Notes under the pieces: model-generated
The model's database searches: none
Told to the model about the DNA's origin: nothing
What the model saw: only the letters and a program-made list of their open reading frames with translations
Translations under genes and position numbers: made by a program
Shown here: in pieces, positions 15,439-23,064 of the stretch
Position numbering within the stretch: the stretch's first letter is position 1
How the letters are laid out: each line of letters opens with the position of its first letter
Assembly (NCBI GenBank): GCA_905213155.1
Contig: CAJMHI010000015.1
Location: 1-38,627 of the forward strand
DNA from: an uncultured Acidaminococcus sp.
Lineage (GTDB): Bacteria > Bacillota > Negativicutes > Acidaminococcales > Acidaminococcaceae
Length of the DNA: 38,627 nt
Direction: 5' to 3'

Positions 15439-16140
15439 ATGAGTGGAATCGGAACCATTGTGAACGCCGTTACAATTGCTGGCTGCGGAGCCCTGGGAGT
15501 TTTTATAGGCCGGGGCATCCAGAAAAAATACCAGGAAACCGTCCTTTACGGTCTGGCGCTGTGTGTTATGCTGCTGGGGCTGCAAATGGCCCTGAAAGGG
15601 CAGCATATCCTGATAACCATTGCCAGCTTGGTGCTGGGCTCTCTTGCAGGGGAGGCCCTTGATTTAGAAGGAAAGATGGAACGAGCCGGCCGCTGGCTTG
15701 CCCACAAAGTGGAGCGGGGCGGCGGAGATGACGTGAACCAACAGGCCTTTACCAAGGGATTTTTATCCGCCAGCCTGATTTATTGCGTAGGGGCCATGGC
15801 CATTGTAGGCGCCATTCAGGATGGACTTACGGGGGACCCCACCATCCTCTATACCAAGGCCATGATTGACGGCCTGACAGCGATTATGTATGCGGCCAAT
15901 ATGGGGATTGGCGTAGCTTTTGCTGCCCTGCCCGTGCTGCTGTACCAGGGGGCGATGACCCTTTTGGCCGGGCTGTTGGGTCCCTATGTGAATAATGCCG
16001 TGCTCCAGGAGATTTCCGCCAGCGGGGGTCTTATGATTCTGGCAATCGGGATCAATATGGCCGGCCTTACCAAAATCCGGGTAGGGAATATGCTCCCCGG
16101 CCTGTTGGCAGCGGCCGTGGGGGCCAGGCTGTTTGGCTAA
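15439..16140 (+). CDS. DUF554 family membrane protein
   Basis: 233-residue integral membrane protein of the DUF554 (YdfK/YqgA) family; function unknown. About six hydrophobic segments are visible, with glycine-rich signatures GCGALGVFIGRG (N-terminus), YCVGAMAIVGAIQDGL in the middle, and ILAIGINMAGLTKIRVGNMLP near the end, all typical of the family. It begins 6 bases after parB and is probably co-transcribed with it. Confidence 0.85.
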   Translation: MSGIGTIVNAVTIAGCGALGVFIGRGIQKKYQETVLYGLALCVMLLGLQMALKGQHILITIASLVLGSLAGEALDLEGKMERAGRWLAHKVERGGGDDVNQQAFTKGFLSASLIYCVGAMAIVGAIQDGLTGDPTILYTKAMIDGLTAIMYAANMGIGVAFAALPVLLYQGAMTLLAGLLGPYVNNAVLQEISASGGLMILAIGINMAGLTKIRVGNMLPGLLAAAVGARLFG

Positions 16141-16148
16141 AAAGGTTC

Positions 16149-16177
16149 TTGCATCTTTACGGATAAAGGGGTATAAT
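16149..16177 (+). promoter_or_regulatory. Promoter of tRNA-Val
   Basis: TTGCAT (16149-16154), 17-base spacer, TATAAT (16172-16177); the tRNA starts 11 bases later. Confidence 0.75.
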
Positions 16178-16187
16178 ATTTAGCGTC

Positions 16188-16264
16188 GGGATTATAGCTC
16201 AGTTGGTTAGAGCGCATCGCTCACATCGATGAGGTCTACGGTTCGAATCCGCATAATCCCACCA
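16188..16264 (+). tRNA. tRNA-Val (anticodon CAC)
   Basis: Cloverleaf read directly: acceptor GGGATTA/TAATCCC, D arm GCTC/GAGC, anticodon stem CATCG/CGATG with loop CTCACAT (anticodon CAC), T arm with TTCGAAT loop, discriminator A and encoded CCA. It decodes GUG. Own promoter and terminator. Confidence 0.95.
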
Positions 16265-16274
16265 ATTGCAAATT

Positions 16275-16302
16275 ACGGTCGCCAATAGGCGGCCGTTTTT
16301 TA
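16275..16302 (+). terminator. Terminator after tRNA-Val
   Basis: Stem ACGGTCGCC/GGCGGCCGT (one T-G pair), loop AATA, followed by six T. Confidence 0.85.
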
Positions 16303-16341
16303 TTGTCATTTTCGATATACAATGATTGTACAACGTGAAAG

Positions 16342-17337
16342 TCATGCACTTTCCCGCTGAATCAGTACAGAATCATAGACAACATGCTGGATGGGCGTTA
16401 CGTTTTTTCCTTTCCCTTCAATCTGCTCCAGAACCAGCTGGGCCGCTTTTTCTCCGATTTTCCAGGCTGGCATTTCCATAGTGGTCATCGTGGTTTCCAG
16501 CATCCGCCCTAAATCATGGCCCGTGAGACTGATGATACGGATATCTCGGGGGATCTTTTTACCGGCTTCTTTTAAGGCACGCATGGCACCAATACCTTGG
16601 GCATCGGTGGCAGCCATAATCGCATCCAGCTGGGAGTCTTTTGTTAAAAGAAGTTGAGTCGCTTGGTATCCATAGTCCAGTCCCTGATTTTCCTCCTTGG
16701 CTTCAGCGGTAATTTCCGAGAGGCCGAGTTCTTTTAAGGCTTTCTTGTATCCTTGATAGCGGTAGTGGTAAGGTGAGAGTTTCATGGAGCCGGTGATGAG
16801 GCCAATATGGCGGCAACTATTCTTATACAGGTAGTGGACTGCTTCCGCTCCGCATTTTTCGTAGTCTACTGTTACGCTGCTTAAAGAATCATCCTGGATT
16901 CTTACAATCTGGGTTATGGGAACTCCTGATACCTGGATATCCCGGGCGAGTTTTTTATTTCGTCCCGTTCCTGCCAGGATAATGCCGTCTACTAATCCGT
17001 TCCGCAGGCGGTTCAGTCCTTCTTTTTCCACCTTAGGGTCTCCGGCTGTACTGCACAAAAGAGTGGCATAGCCTTGATCACGGGCAGTGACCTCAATGGC
17101 CTGGGCGATCGTGGAAAAAACACTGAGGTGCAGACGGGGAACGACGATGCCTATGGTGTGCCGTTTCCCCTGTCGCAGATTTTTAGCCAACAGGTTGGGA
17201 CGATAACTCAGCTGTTCCACTGCTTTCAAGATGCGCTTTTTGGTTTCAGCATGTACGCCGGGATGATTATTGAGAGCACGGGAAACGGTACTGGCGTCCA
17301 CACAGGCCAACGTGGCCACGTCTTTTAAGGTGGACAT
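16342..17337 (-). CDS. LacI family transcriptional regulator
   Basis: 331-residue repressor with an N-terminal LacI helix-turn-helix (residues 1-24, TLKDVATLACVDASTVSRAL), a hinge helix (PNLLAKNLRQGKRHTIGIV) and a periplasmic-binding-protein-like effector domain to the C-terminus. AGGAGGAGA precedes the ATG. It is divergent from the DapA-family gene, and cre-like palindromes lie near its own start and near the target promoter, so it probably represses both. The effector is unknown; the neighbours suggest a sugar acid or related organic acid. It lacks an obvious reason to be CcpA, as it is local and divergent. Confidence 0.88.
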   Translation of the reverse strand: MSTLKDVATLACVDASTVSRALNNHPGVHAETKKRILKAVEQLSYRPNLLAKNLRQGKRHTIGIVVPRLHLSVFSTIAQAIEVTARDQGYATLLCSTAGDPKVEKEGLNRLRNGLVDGIILAGTGRNKKLARDIQVSGVPITQIVRIQDDSLSSVTVDYEKCGAEAVHYLYKNSCRHIGLITGSMKLSPYHYRYQGYKKALKELGLSEITAEAKEENQGLDYGYQATQLLLTKDSQLDAIMAATDAQGIGAMRALKEAGKKIPRDIRIISLTGHDLGRMLETTMTTMEMPAWKIGEKAAQLVLEQIEGKGKNVTPIQHVVYDSVLIQRESA

Positions 17338-17362
17338 AGTATTCTCCTCCTATCACTATAAT

Positions 17363-17377
17363 AGAAAACGTTTGCAA
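17363..17377. promoter_or_regulatory. LacI-type operator near the repressor gene
   Basis: Minus strand reads TTGCAAACGTTTTCT, which fits the LacI/CcpA consensus WTGNAANCGNWNNCW at every fixed position. It lies 26 bases before the repressor start and would give autoregulation. Confidence 0.6.
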
Positions 17378-17485
17378 TAATTTTAACTTATTCCTGCTCA
17401 AGTATTTTATAGCATATAATTGTACAAAAAACAAGATAAAAAATGAAAGTCCGCATAAATAAAGGAGTTAAACCACTATTCGCAT

Positions 17486-17499
17486 CGCAATAAATTGCG
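17486..17499. repeat. Palindrome in the divergent intergenic region
   Basis: CGCAAT-AA-ATTGCG, 6-bp arms, 17 bases before the -35 of the DapA-family gene. Possible auxiliary operator; it differs from the cre-like sites. Confidence 0.3.
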
Positions 17500-17515
17500 G
17501 AAATGTCAGAAATTA

Positions 17516-17545
17516 TTGACAGTACGCTCTTCCATATGCTATAAA
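17516..17545 (+). promoter_or_regulatory. Promoter of the DapA-family gene
   Basis: TTGACA (17516-17521), 18-base spacer, TATAAA (17540-17545). The operator at 17559-17574 lies just past the expected transcription start. Confidence 0.65.
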
Positions 17546-17558
17546 ATAATCGTAGTTA

Positions 17559-17574
17559 ATGCAAACGATTGCAT
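17559..17574. promoter_or_regulatory. LacI-type operator at the DapA-family promoter
   Basis: ATGCAAACGATTGCAT, a near-perfect palindrome that fits WTGNAANCGNWNNCW. It shares TGCAAACG with the site at 17363-17377. Position near +7 to +22 fits repression by blocking initiation. Confidence 0.7.
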
Positions 17575-17615
17575 ACGGTAAATAGAGAAAAAATTTATTT
17601 GGGAGGTTATGTATC

Positions 17616-18587
17616 ATGGCAAAACAAGTAACGTTTAAAACGATTTTCCCGGCGGTATCTGTTCCTTTAAATGGGGATTATTCTATCAATGAACCGGAAT
17701 TTCGGGCTTATCTGCGTTGGATCAAAACGTTTTACAAGGATGGGATTGAAGGCTTGGTCTGCAATGGTCATACCGGCGAAGTAACGGGTCTGACCCGGGA
17801 AGAACGGAAACGGGTAACGGAAATCTGTGCCGAAGAATGCGGCGATACCATGACGATTATTTCTGGCGTGAACTGCGAAAATACCGATGGAGCGATTGCC
17901 ATGGCAAAAGACGCCAAAGAAGCCGGCGCTGATGGTATCCTGTTGATGCCGCCGCATATGTGGCTGCGGTTTGGGATGAATCCCGATGCTCCATTCCAAT
18001 TTGTGAAAGATGTGGCAGACGGTGCGGACATTGATATCATCATCCACCTGTATCCTGCTTTCAGCAAAGCTTTTTATCCTGTAAACACCCTGATTAAAAT
18101 GGTGAAAGAAATTCCGCATGTGAAAGCCATAAAGATGGGGACCCGTGTTACCAGCATCTACGAACACGATGTACGGGAACTGCGGAAACAGTGCCCGGAT
18201 GTATCCCTGATCACCTGCCATGACGAAACCTTGTGCGTATCCTGGTTCCCCGGCATGGATGGAGCCTTGATCGGCTTTGCCGGCTGTGTACCTGAACTGA
18301 TTACCAAGGCCTGGAAAATCTTTAAGGATCCGGCCAACCATACCCTCAAAGAAGCCCAGGATGCTTCTGACTCCATTTATCCGATCAGCCAGGCCATTTA
18401 TGGCGGTGGCCAGCCTTCCGGTGAAGCCCATGCCCGTCTGAAGGAAGCTTTGGTACAGCGGGGCGTATTCACCAGCGGATTGATGCGCAGACCGGTGCTG
18501 CCCTTGGATCAGGCACAAAAAGACTGGGTTGCTGACGGCATCAAAAAGAGCGGCCTGAAAAAAGTAGACATGAACCAGTATAAATAA
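17616..18587 (+). CDS. DapA/N-acetylneuraminate lyase family aldolase (dihydrodipicolinate synthase family)
   Basis: Class I (Schiff-base) pyruvate-dependent aldolase or dehydratase of the DapA superfamily, 323 residues, longer than true DapA (about 290). The lysine K173 in AIKMGTR and tyrosine Y146 in HLYPAF are the expected catalytic residues, and NGHTGEVTGLT (50-60) replaces the usual NGTTGE loop. The altered loop, the extra length, the LacI regulator and the adjacent transporter argue for a catabolic 2-keto-acid lyase rather than lysine synthesis. GGGAGG precedes the ATG. The substrate cannot be named from sequence. Confidence 0.85.
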   Translation: MAKQVTFKTIFPAVSVPLNGDYSINEPEFRAYLRWIKTFYKDGIEGLVCNGHTGEVTGLTREERKRVTEICAEECGDTMTIISGVNCENTDGAIAMAKDAKEAGADGILLMPPHMWLRFGMNPDAPFQFVKDVADGADIDIIIHLYPAFSKAFYPVNTLIKMVKEIPHVKAIKMGTRVTSIYEHDVRELRKQCPDVSLITCHDETLCVSWFPGMDGALIGFAGCVPELITKAWKIFKDPANHTLKEAQDASDSIYPISQAIYGGGQPSGEAHARLKEALVQRGVFTSGLMRRPVLPLDQAQKDWVADGIKKSGLKKVDMNQYK

Positions 18588-18643
18588 TATAGTTCACGGC
18601 TTGTTGTCAGGAAGCTATTTCACCTCATTCTTTAGATGAATCC

Positions 18644-18681
18644 TACCCCACGATGAAGGCGCCTCATTGTGGGGTATTTTT
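18644..18681 (+). terminator. Terminator or attenuator between the aldolase and transporter genes
   Basis: Perfect 8-bp stem TACCCCAC (18644-18651) and GTGGGGTA (18669-18676) followed by TTTTT. It ends only 20 bases before the transporter start, so read-through would give lower transporter expression. Confidence 0.7.
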
Positions 18682-18700
18682 AAAGGAGAAGGAAACGACC

Positions 18701-19960
18701 ATGTACAATCAACAACTTGGATTTGATCCTGTTGCCATCAAAAAACTTACGGTATGGCAACTTTTGAAACGGATTGGGCCGGGCATTATCCTTACTGGTG
18801 TGGTTATCGGTCCGGGCGCCATTACCACAGCTGCTATGCTGGGGGCGGATTTCGGCTATCAGATGTTGTGGCTGTTTATCCCTATCTTTATTATGGGCAT
18901 TACCTTTATGCTGACTTGTTACCGGATTTCTATGCTTACTGGGATGCCCATCATTCATGCTATCCGCAAATACTATGGCAAAGGTGCAGCTGCCTTTGTG
19001 GGGGTCTGTCTTTTCTTTGCCTGCCTGTTCTTTACTTTTGGCAATATTTCCGGCAGCGGCGCCGGCATGAGCCTGATTTTCAATATGGACTGGAAATTGG
19101 GCGCATCTATTATGCTGGTGATTCTGCTCATTTTGTATTTCTCGAAAAATACATATTCGAAAGTGGAAAAAGGGGTTCTGGTATGTATTGTGGCCATGAT
19201 TCTGGCTTTTTATGCCACGCTGATCGCGACTGGCGGGCCCGATCTTTCCAGCACAGCCAGCGGTTTGGTATGCTGGCAGTTTCCTAAAGGGAGTATTACC
19301 AATTCCCTGGCGTTTATCAGTACTCATGCGGCCATTACGGCGGGAGTTTATGGCACGTATCTTGGTGTAGAAGCAAAGTGGAACAAGGAAGATTTGTTCA
19401 ATGGGACGATGTTGGCGGATGGCATTGCCCATGTGTTGACGGTTATTTTGATTTCAGGCTCCATCGTTCTGGTAGGAGCGATTGTACTTCATCCGGCAGG
19501 ACTGCGGATCAAGGCACCGGCGCAGCTGGCAGATATGCTGGTCCCATTTTTGGGGGATAAAGCCCGGTTTGTTATGGGACTTGCTCTTTTAGGGGCCGCG
19601 TTTTCCAGCTTGCTGGGTAATACCCAACGGGGTGTTGTTCTCTTAAATGCCGGGATAAACCGGGATGTTTCTTTGGAAAGCAAGGGCGTGCGGTGGTCCT
19701 GTGTAGCCTGTCTGGTTTTTGGTGTGCTGGTCTGCTTTGGCTACAATGGGTCCCCTACCCGGTTAATTTTTCTGGCGAACCTGGCTACCTCCATTGGAAC
19801 CCCGACCGCAGGATTCTTTGTGACGCGGTTGATCTGGCGGGACGACATCAACCGCCAAAATGGCTTGCAGCCACCACGTTTGCTGCAATGCAGTATGACG
19901 GTCTGCTACTTATTTGCCTTGGGTATGACCTTGTATGCTCTGGCGGTGAAACTCTTGTAA
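18701..19960 (+). CDS. Nramp-fold transporter lacking the canonical metal-binding motif
   Basis: Polytopic membrane protein, 419 residues, about 11 hydrophobic helices, related to the Nramp/MntH family of LeuT-fold transporters. The first-helix motif DPGN of true metal-transporting Nramps is GPGA here (37-40, in VIGPGAITTAAMLGADFG), and the helix-6 methionine region reads STHAAITAGVYG (207-218) instead of a MPHN-like motif. Both metal-ligand sets are thus absent. The ATG at 18701 is supported by AAAGGAGAAGGAA upstream; an earlier in-frame start would run through the hairpin. Placed with an aldolase under a LacI regulator, it may carry an organic acid or another ion. Nramp kinship is firm; substrate is not. 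Confidence 0.8.
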   Translation: MYNQQLGFDPVAIKKLTVWQLLKRIGPGIILTGVVIGPGAITTAAMLGADFGYQMLWLFIPIFIMGITFMLTCYRISMLTGMPIIHAIRKYYGKGAAAFVGVCLFFACLFFTFGNISGSGAGMSLIFNMDWKLGASIMLVILLILYFSKNTYSKVEKGVLVCIVAMILAFYATLIATGGPDLSSTASGLVCWQFPKGSITNSLAFISTHAAITAGVYGTYLGVEAKWNKEDLFNGTMLADGIAHVLTVILISGSIVLVGAIVLHPAGLRIKAPAQLADMLVPFLGDKARFVMGLALLGAAFSSLLGNTQRGVVLLNAGINRDVSLESKGVRWSCVACLVFGVLVCFGYNGSPTRLIFLANLATSIGTPTAGFFVTRLIWRDDINRQNGLQPPRLLQCSMTVCYLFALGMTLYALAVKLL

Positions 19961-19987
19961 CAACAAAAATTACCCCCCTCTCTGCTG

Positions 19988-20010
19988 AAAAGCAGAAGAA
20001 TCCTGCTTTT
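19988..20010 (+). terminator. Terminator after the Nramp-like gene
   Basis: Perfect 8-bp stem AAAAGCAG/CTGCTTTT with a 7-base loop and terminal T-run. A second hairpin GTCCGC/GCGGAC follows at 20011-20032. Confidence 0.6.
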
Positions 20011-20144
20011 GTCCGCCCCAATAGGAGCGGACTTATTCTTTGGCATAATTTGGTTGTGCAAGTGTTATACAACCAGAAAGATAGCTGTGAGACATTGCTC
20101 TGAGAAGTATAAGGAGTATAAGGAATGATATTTGGAGGATTGCA

Positions 20145-20202
20145 TTTCAATATACTTTAAAGTATAATACTTATGAGTATAATACTCTAAAGTATATTGA
20201 AA
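20145..20202. repeat. 58-base palindromic operator/promoter before the DUF234 ATPase
   Basis: Outer arms TTTCAATATACTTTA (20145-20159) and TAAAGTATATTGAAA (20188-20202) are perfect complements over 15 bp. Between them the palindrome AGTATAATACT occurs twice with a 4-base spacer. TATAAT occurs in both copies, so the repeats overlap possible -10 elements. Just upstream AGTATAAGG is repeated in tandem (20106-20123). The layout fits a binding site for a cooperative DNA-binding protein at the ATPase promoter. Confidence 0.75.
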
Positions 20203-20215
20203 GGAGAGAAGTCCG

Positions 20216-21637
20216 GTGATTGGAAGAGAGCAGGAAATGCAGGTGCTGGAACAATGCTATCAAACAGAAGGCTTTCAATTCCTGGTCATCTATGGTCGGC
20301 GCCGGGTAGGAAAGACGACGATTCTCCGGGAATTTGCCAAACGGCACCGCTGTATTTTTTTCTCGGCCCAGGAAAAAAATGATGCCTTAAACTTACGGGA
20401 CTTTTCCGAACAAATACAGTCATTTTTTATAGGCAGTTTTCTCAGTCCTTTTGAAAATTGGGAAAAGGCTTTGGACTTTATATCAGGACAGGAAAAGCAA
20501 AACGAAAAAATCGTACTGCTCATTGATGAATTCCCGTTTCTGACAGGGCAAAATCCCTCTATCAAAAGCATTTTTCAGCATGTGATTGATCATAGTTGGC
20601 AGTACAGGAATATCTTCTTGGTTTTGTGCGGGTCCAGTGTCAGTTTTATGGTCAATGAAATCATGGGGTACAAAAGTCCGCTGTATGGGCGTATTACAGG
20701 GCAGATGGAGATTGTACCCTTTGATTATTATGAAGCGGCAGGCTTTTTCCCTAACTGGTCCCGGGAAAATCAATTGCTGGCCTATGGGATTCTGGGAGGG
20801 ATTCCCCGCTACCTGCAAACGTTCCAGGAAAGCCTTTCTCTGGAAGAAAATCTGGCAGCAAAGATTTTGTCGCCCAATGCATTTCTGCACGATGAGCCGC
20901 AGATGCTGCTCCGCATGGAATTGCGGGAACCGGGGATATATAATAGTATTTTAGAGGCCATTGCCAATGGGGCCAATACGGTCAGTCGGATCGGTGACAG
21001 GATCCAGGAAAGCCGGGAAAAATGCAGTAAATACCTGCAAGTGCTGCAAACAATACGCTTGGTACAACGGTTGGTTCCGTGTGGGGAGCCTGCAAAAAGT
21101 AAAAAGGGCATTTATGTGCTTACGGATTTCTTCTATAAGTTCTGGTATCGCTTCGTCTTTACCCGGGAAAACTATAACCTGTTATTGGGGCAGCAGGCTG
21201 CCGCCAGGGAGGTTATGACCCGGCTCCCGGACTATATGGAAAATGTGTTTGAAACGATCTGTCAGCAGTATCTTGTGCGGCAGGCAAAACGGGGCAAGCT
21301 CCCCTTTATCCCGACGCAGATGGGGAAGTGGTGGGGGAATAATCCTATCCTCAGGCAGCAGGATGACGTAGATATTTTGGCGTTGGATACCAGCGGGACA
21401 GAAGGTCTCTTTTGCGAGTGTAAATACCGCAGCCGCCCCATGCCCATGGAGGAATATAACGATCTGGTGCAGGCGGCAGCCGCTTTTCCCAAAGTGACCA
21501 AACGACATTTTTTCTTTTTCAGCCTTTCTGGATATACGGAGTCCGTTATCGAACGAGCTCATAAAGAAGGAGCTGTACTACTGGGAATCACAGATCTTTA
21601 TCAACAAACAACTTCAGTTGTACGAAGCTTGTTTTAG
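20216..21637 (+). CDS. AAA ATPase with DUF234 nuclease-like C-terminal domain
   Basis: 473 residues, of the solitary archaeal/bacterial ATPase family with DUF234. Walker A GRRRVGKT (27-34), Walker B VLLIDE (100-105), and a GSS sensor-like motif after it. A winged-helix-like part lies around 230-300. The C-terminus has a PD-(D/E)XK-like pattern: DVDILALD, then CECKYR (acidic residue, then E-x-K). Start is GTG at 20216 with AAGGAGAG upstream. The promoter is the 58-base palindrome. Family members are often scattered, multicopy and patchily distributed; their role is unknown, with defence or selfish-element functions proposed only as inference here. Confidence 0.85.
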   Translation: MIGREQEMQVLEQCYQTEGFQFLVIYGRRRVGKTTILREFAKRHRCIFFSAQEKNDALNLRDFSEQIQSFFIGSFLSPFENWEKALDFISGQEKQNEKIVLLIDEFPFLTGQNPSIKSIFQHVIDHSWQYRNIFLVLCGSSVSFMVNEIMGYKSPLYGRITGQMEIVPFDYYEAAGFFPNWSRENQLLAYGILGGIPRYLQTFQESLSLEENLAAKILSPNAFLHDEPQMLLRMELREPGIYNSILEAIANGANTVSRIGDRIQESREKCSKYLQVLQTIRLVQRLVPCGEPAKSKKGIYVLTDFFYKFWYRFVFTRENYNLLLGQQAAAREVMTRLPDYMENVFETICQQYLVRQAKRGKLPFIPTQMGKWWGNNPILRQQDDVDILALDTSGTEGLFCECKYRSRPMPMEEYNDLVQAAAAFPKVTKRHFFFFSLSGYTESVIERAHKEGAVLLGITDLYQQTTSVVRSLF

Positions 21638-21673
21638 GGTTGTTTTACTAACATACAGGAAGGAGGTGTGGGA

Positions 21674-22141
21674 ATGCAGCCAGAAGAAAAACGAAATTTT
21701 GCCTCACCTTTTACCGGGATTCTTTGCCCCCTTACAGAGGCGCCGGATCCGGTCTTTGCCGGCAAGATGATGGGGGACGGTTTTTTTGTGATGCCGGGGG
21801 ATGGTGTGGTGCTGGCCCCGGAAGACAGTACAGTGGATACGGTGATGGATACCAAACATGCCCTGGGGCTGACGACCCAGGACGGGGTGGAATATCTGCT
21901 GCACATTGGGATTGATACGGTAAAACTCCAGGGAAAAGGCTTTACCGTTTTTGTAAAGCCGGGACAGGTGGTTAAAAAAGGAGATAAACTCCTGGAATTT
22001 GACGCCGCTTTTCTGAAATCGCAGGCCTCCAGTGATGCGTGTCTGTGTGTGTTTCCATCTTTAGCAGAGGGAAAAGAAGTGCATCTCAATGGAGCGGCCC
22101 ATTGTACGATCCATGCGCTGGATGTAGTGGTGCAGTTTTAA
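21674..22141 (+). CDS. PTS glucose-type EIIA component
   Basis: Stand-alone EIIA-Glc domain, 155 residues. The phosphorylated histidine is H77 in LLHIGIDTVKL and the assisting histidine is H62 in TKHALGL; the N-terminal SPFTG motif (11-15) is also typical. The ATG at 21674 has GGAGG 7 bases upstream. It would carry phosphate from HPr to an EIIC-B permease or act as a regulator; no EIIB, EIIC, HPr or EI lies nearby. It is followed 23 bases later by the PhzF-like gene, probably in one operon. Confidence 0.9.
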   Translation: MQPEEKRNFASPFTGILCPLTEAPDPVFAGKMMGDGFFVMPGDGVVLAPEDSTVDTVMDTKHALGLTTQDGVEYLLHIGIDTVKLQGKGFTVFVKPGQVVKKGDKLLEFDAAFLKSQASSDACLCVFPSLAEGKEVHLNGAAHCTIHALDVVVQF

Positions 22142-22164
22142 GCGGGCGACGAGGAGGCAGGAAA

Positions 22165-22938
22165 ATGAAACAATATGTAGTGGATGCATTTACGGACCAG
22201 ATTTTTCATGGTAATCAGGCGGCAGTCTGCGTGCTGGATGCATGGCTGCCGGATGAAACGATGCGCAATATGGCAAAAGAAAATAATTTTTCCGAGACGG
22301 CGTTTACCGTGAAGAAAGCAGATGGGTATGATCTCCGGTGGTTTACCCCCGGCGGAGAAATTGAACTGTGCGGCCATGCGACTTTGGGCACATCTTATGT
22401 ATTGTTCCGGTACTACGAACCAGATGCGGAACAAATCGTATTTCATACCCTAAGCGGCGATCTTTTTGTACGGAGGGATAAAGACTATCTTGTCATGGAT
22501 TTCCCAGCCCTTTCTCACAAGGAAGTGCTAGTTACCCCGCTGATGACGGAAGCCTTTGGCGTGGCACCGGAAAAGGCCTATGTGGATGACAGGCTACTCT
22601 TGGTGTATGGCGATGAGCAGGTTGTCCGGAAAATGGCGCCTGATTTTGCCAAGGTTGCCCAGCTGGATCCCCATGGGGTCACGGTGACGGCGCCTGGCAA
22701 AGACTATGATTGTGTGTCCCGCTACTTTGCACCCAATTTGAAAGTCAATGAAGATCCCGTTACCGGTTCGGCCCACTGCATGCTGGCACCCTACTGGGGA
22801 GGGCGGCTTGGCAAGACCAGTATTCGTGCCTATCAGGCGTCCGCCCGCGGCGGGGAACTACTGTGTGAAGTAAAAGGCGACCGCGTGGTACTCAAAGGCA
22901 AGGCCGTACTCTATTTGGTAGGGGACGTGTATCTGTAA
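22165..22938 (+). CDS. PhzF family isomerase/epimerase-like protein
   Basis: 257 residues, PhzF/DapF fold. The catalytic glutamate is E44 in NFSETAF, and CGHATLG (69-75) and DPVTGSAHC (second half) are the family signatures, so it is likely enzymatically active as an isomerase. GAGGAGG precedes the ATG at 22165. Substrate unknown; no phenazine genes are nearby. A terminator follows 14 bases after the stop. Confidence 0.88.
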   Translation: MKQYVVDAFTDQIFHGNQAAVCVLDAWLPDETMRNMAKENNFSETAFTVKKADGYDLRWFTPGGEIELCGHATLGTSYVLFRYYEPDAEQIVFHTLSGDLFVRRDKDYLVMDFPALSHKEVLVTPLMTEAFGVAPEKAYVDDRLLLVYGDEQVVRKMAPDFAKVAQLDPHGVTVTAPGKDYDCVSRYFAPNLKVNEDPVTGSAHCMLAPYWGGRLGKTSIRAYQASARGGELLCEVKGDRVVLKGKAVLYLVGDVYL

Positions 22939-22951
22939 TTTGACCGTGACT

Positions 22952-22987
22952 AAAAATAATCCCGGCAGCTACTGGGGTTATTTTTTT
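22952..22987 (+). terminator. Terminator after the PhzF-like gene
   Basis: Stem AATAATCCC/GGGGTTATT (wobble pairs allowed), 10-base loop, then a T-run. Confidence 0.8.
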
Positions 22988-23014
22988 GCGCAAAAAGCAA
23001 GAATTGTGTACAAT
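22986..23014 (+). promoter_or_regulatory. Promoter of the TPR protein gene
   Basis: TTGCGC (22986-22991), 17-base spacer, TACAAT (23009-23014). Confidence 0.5.
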
Positions 23015-23064
23015 ACAAGGGACAGAATAAAAATTAAACTTCTGAAAAGCAAGGAGGCCGGACT

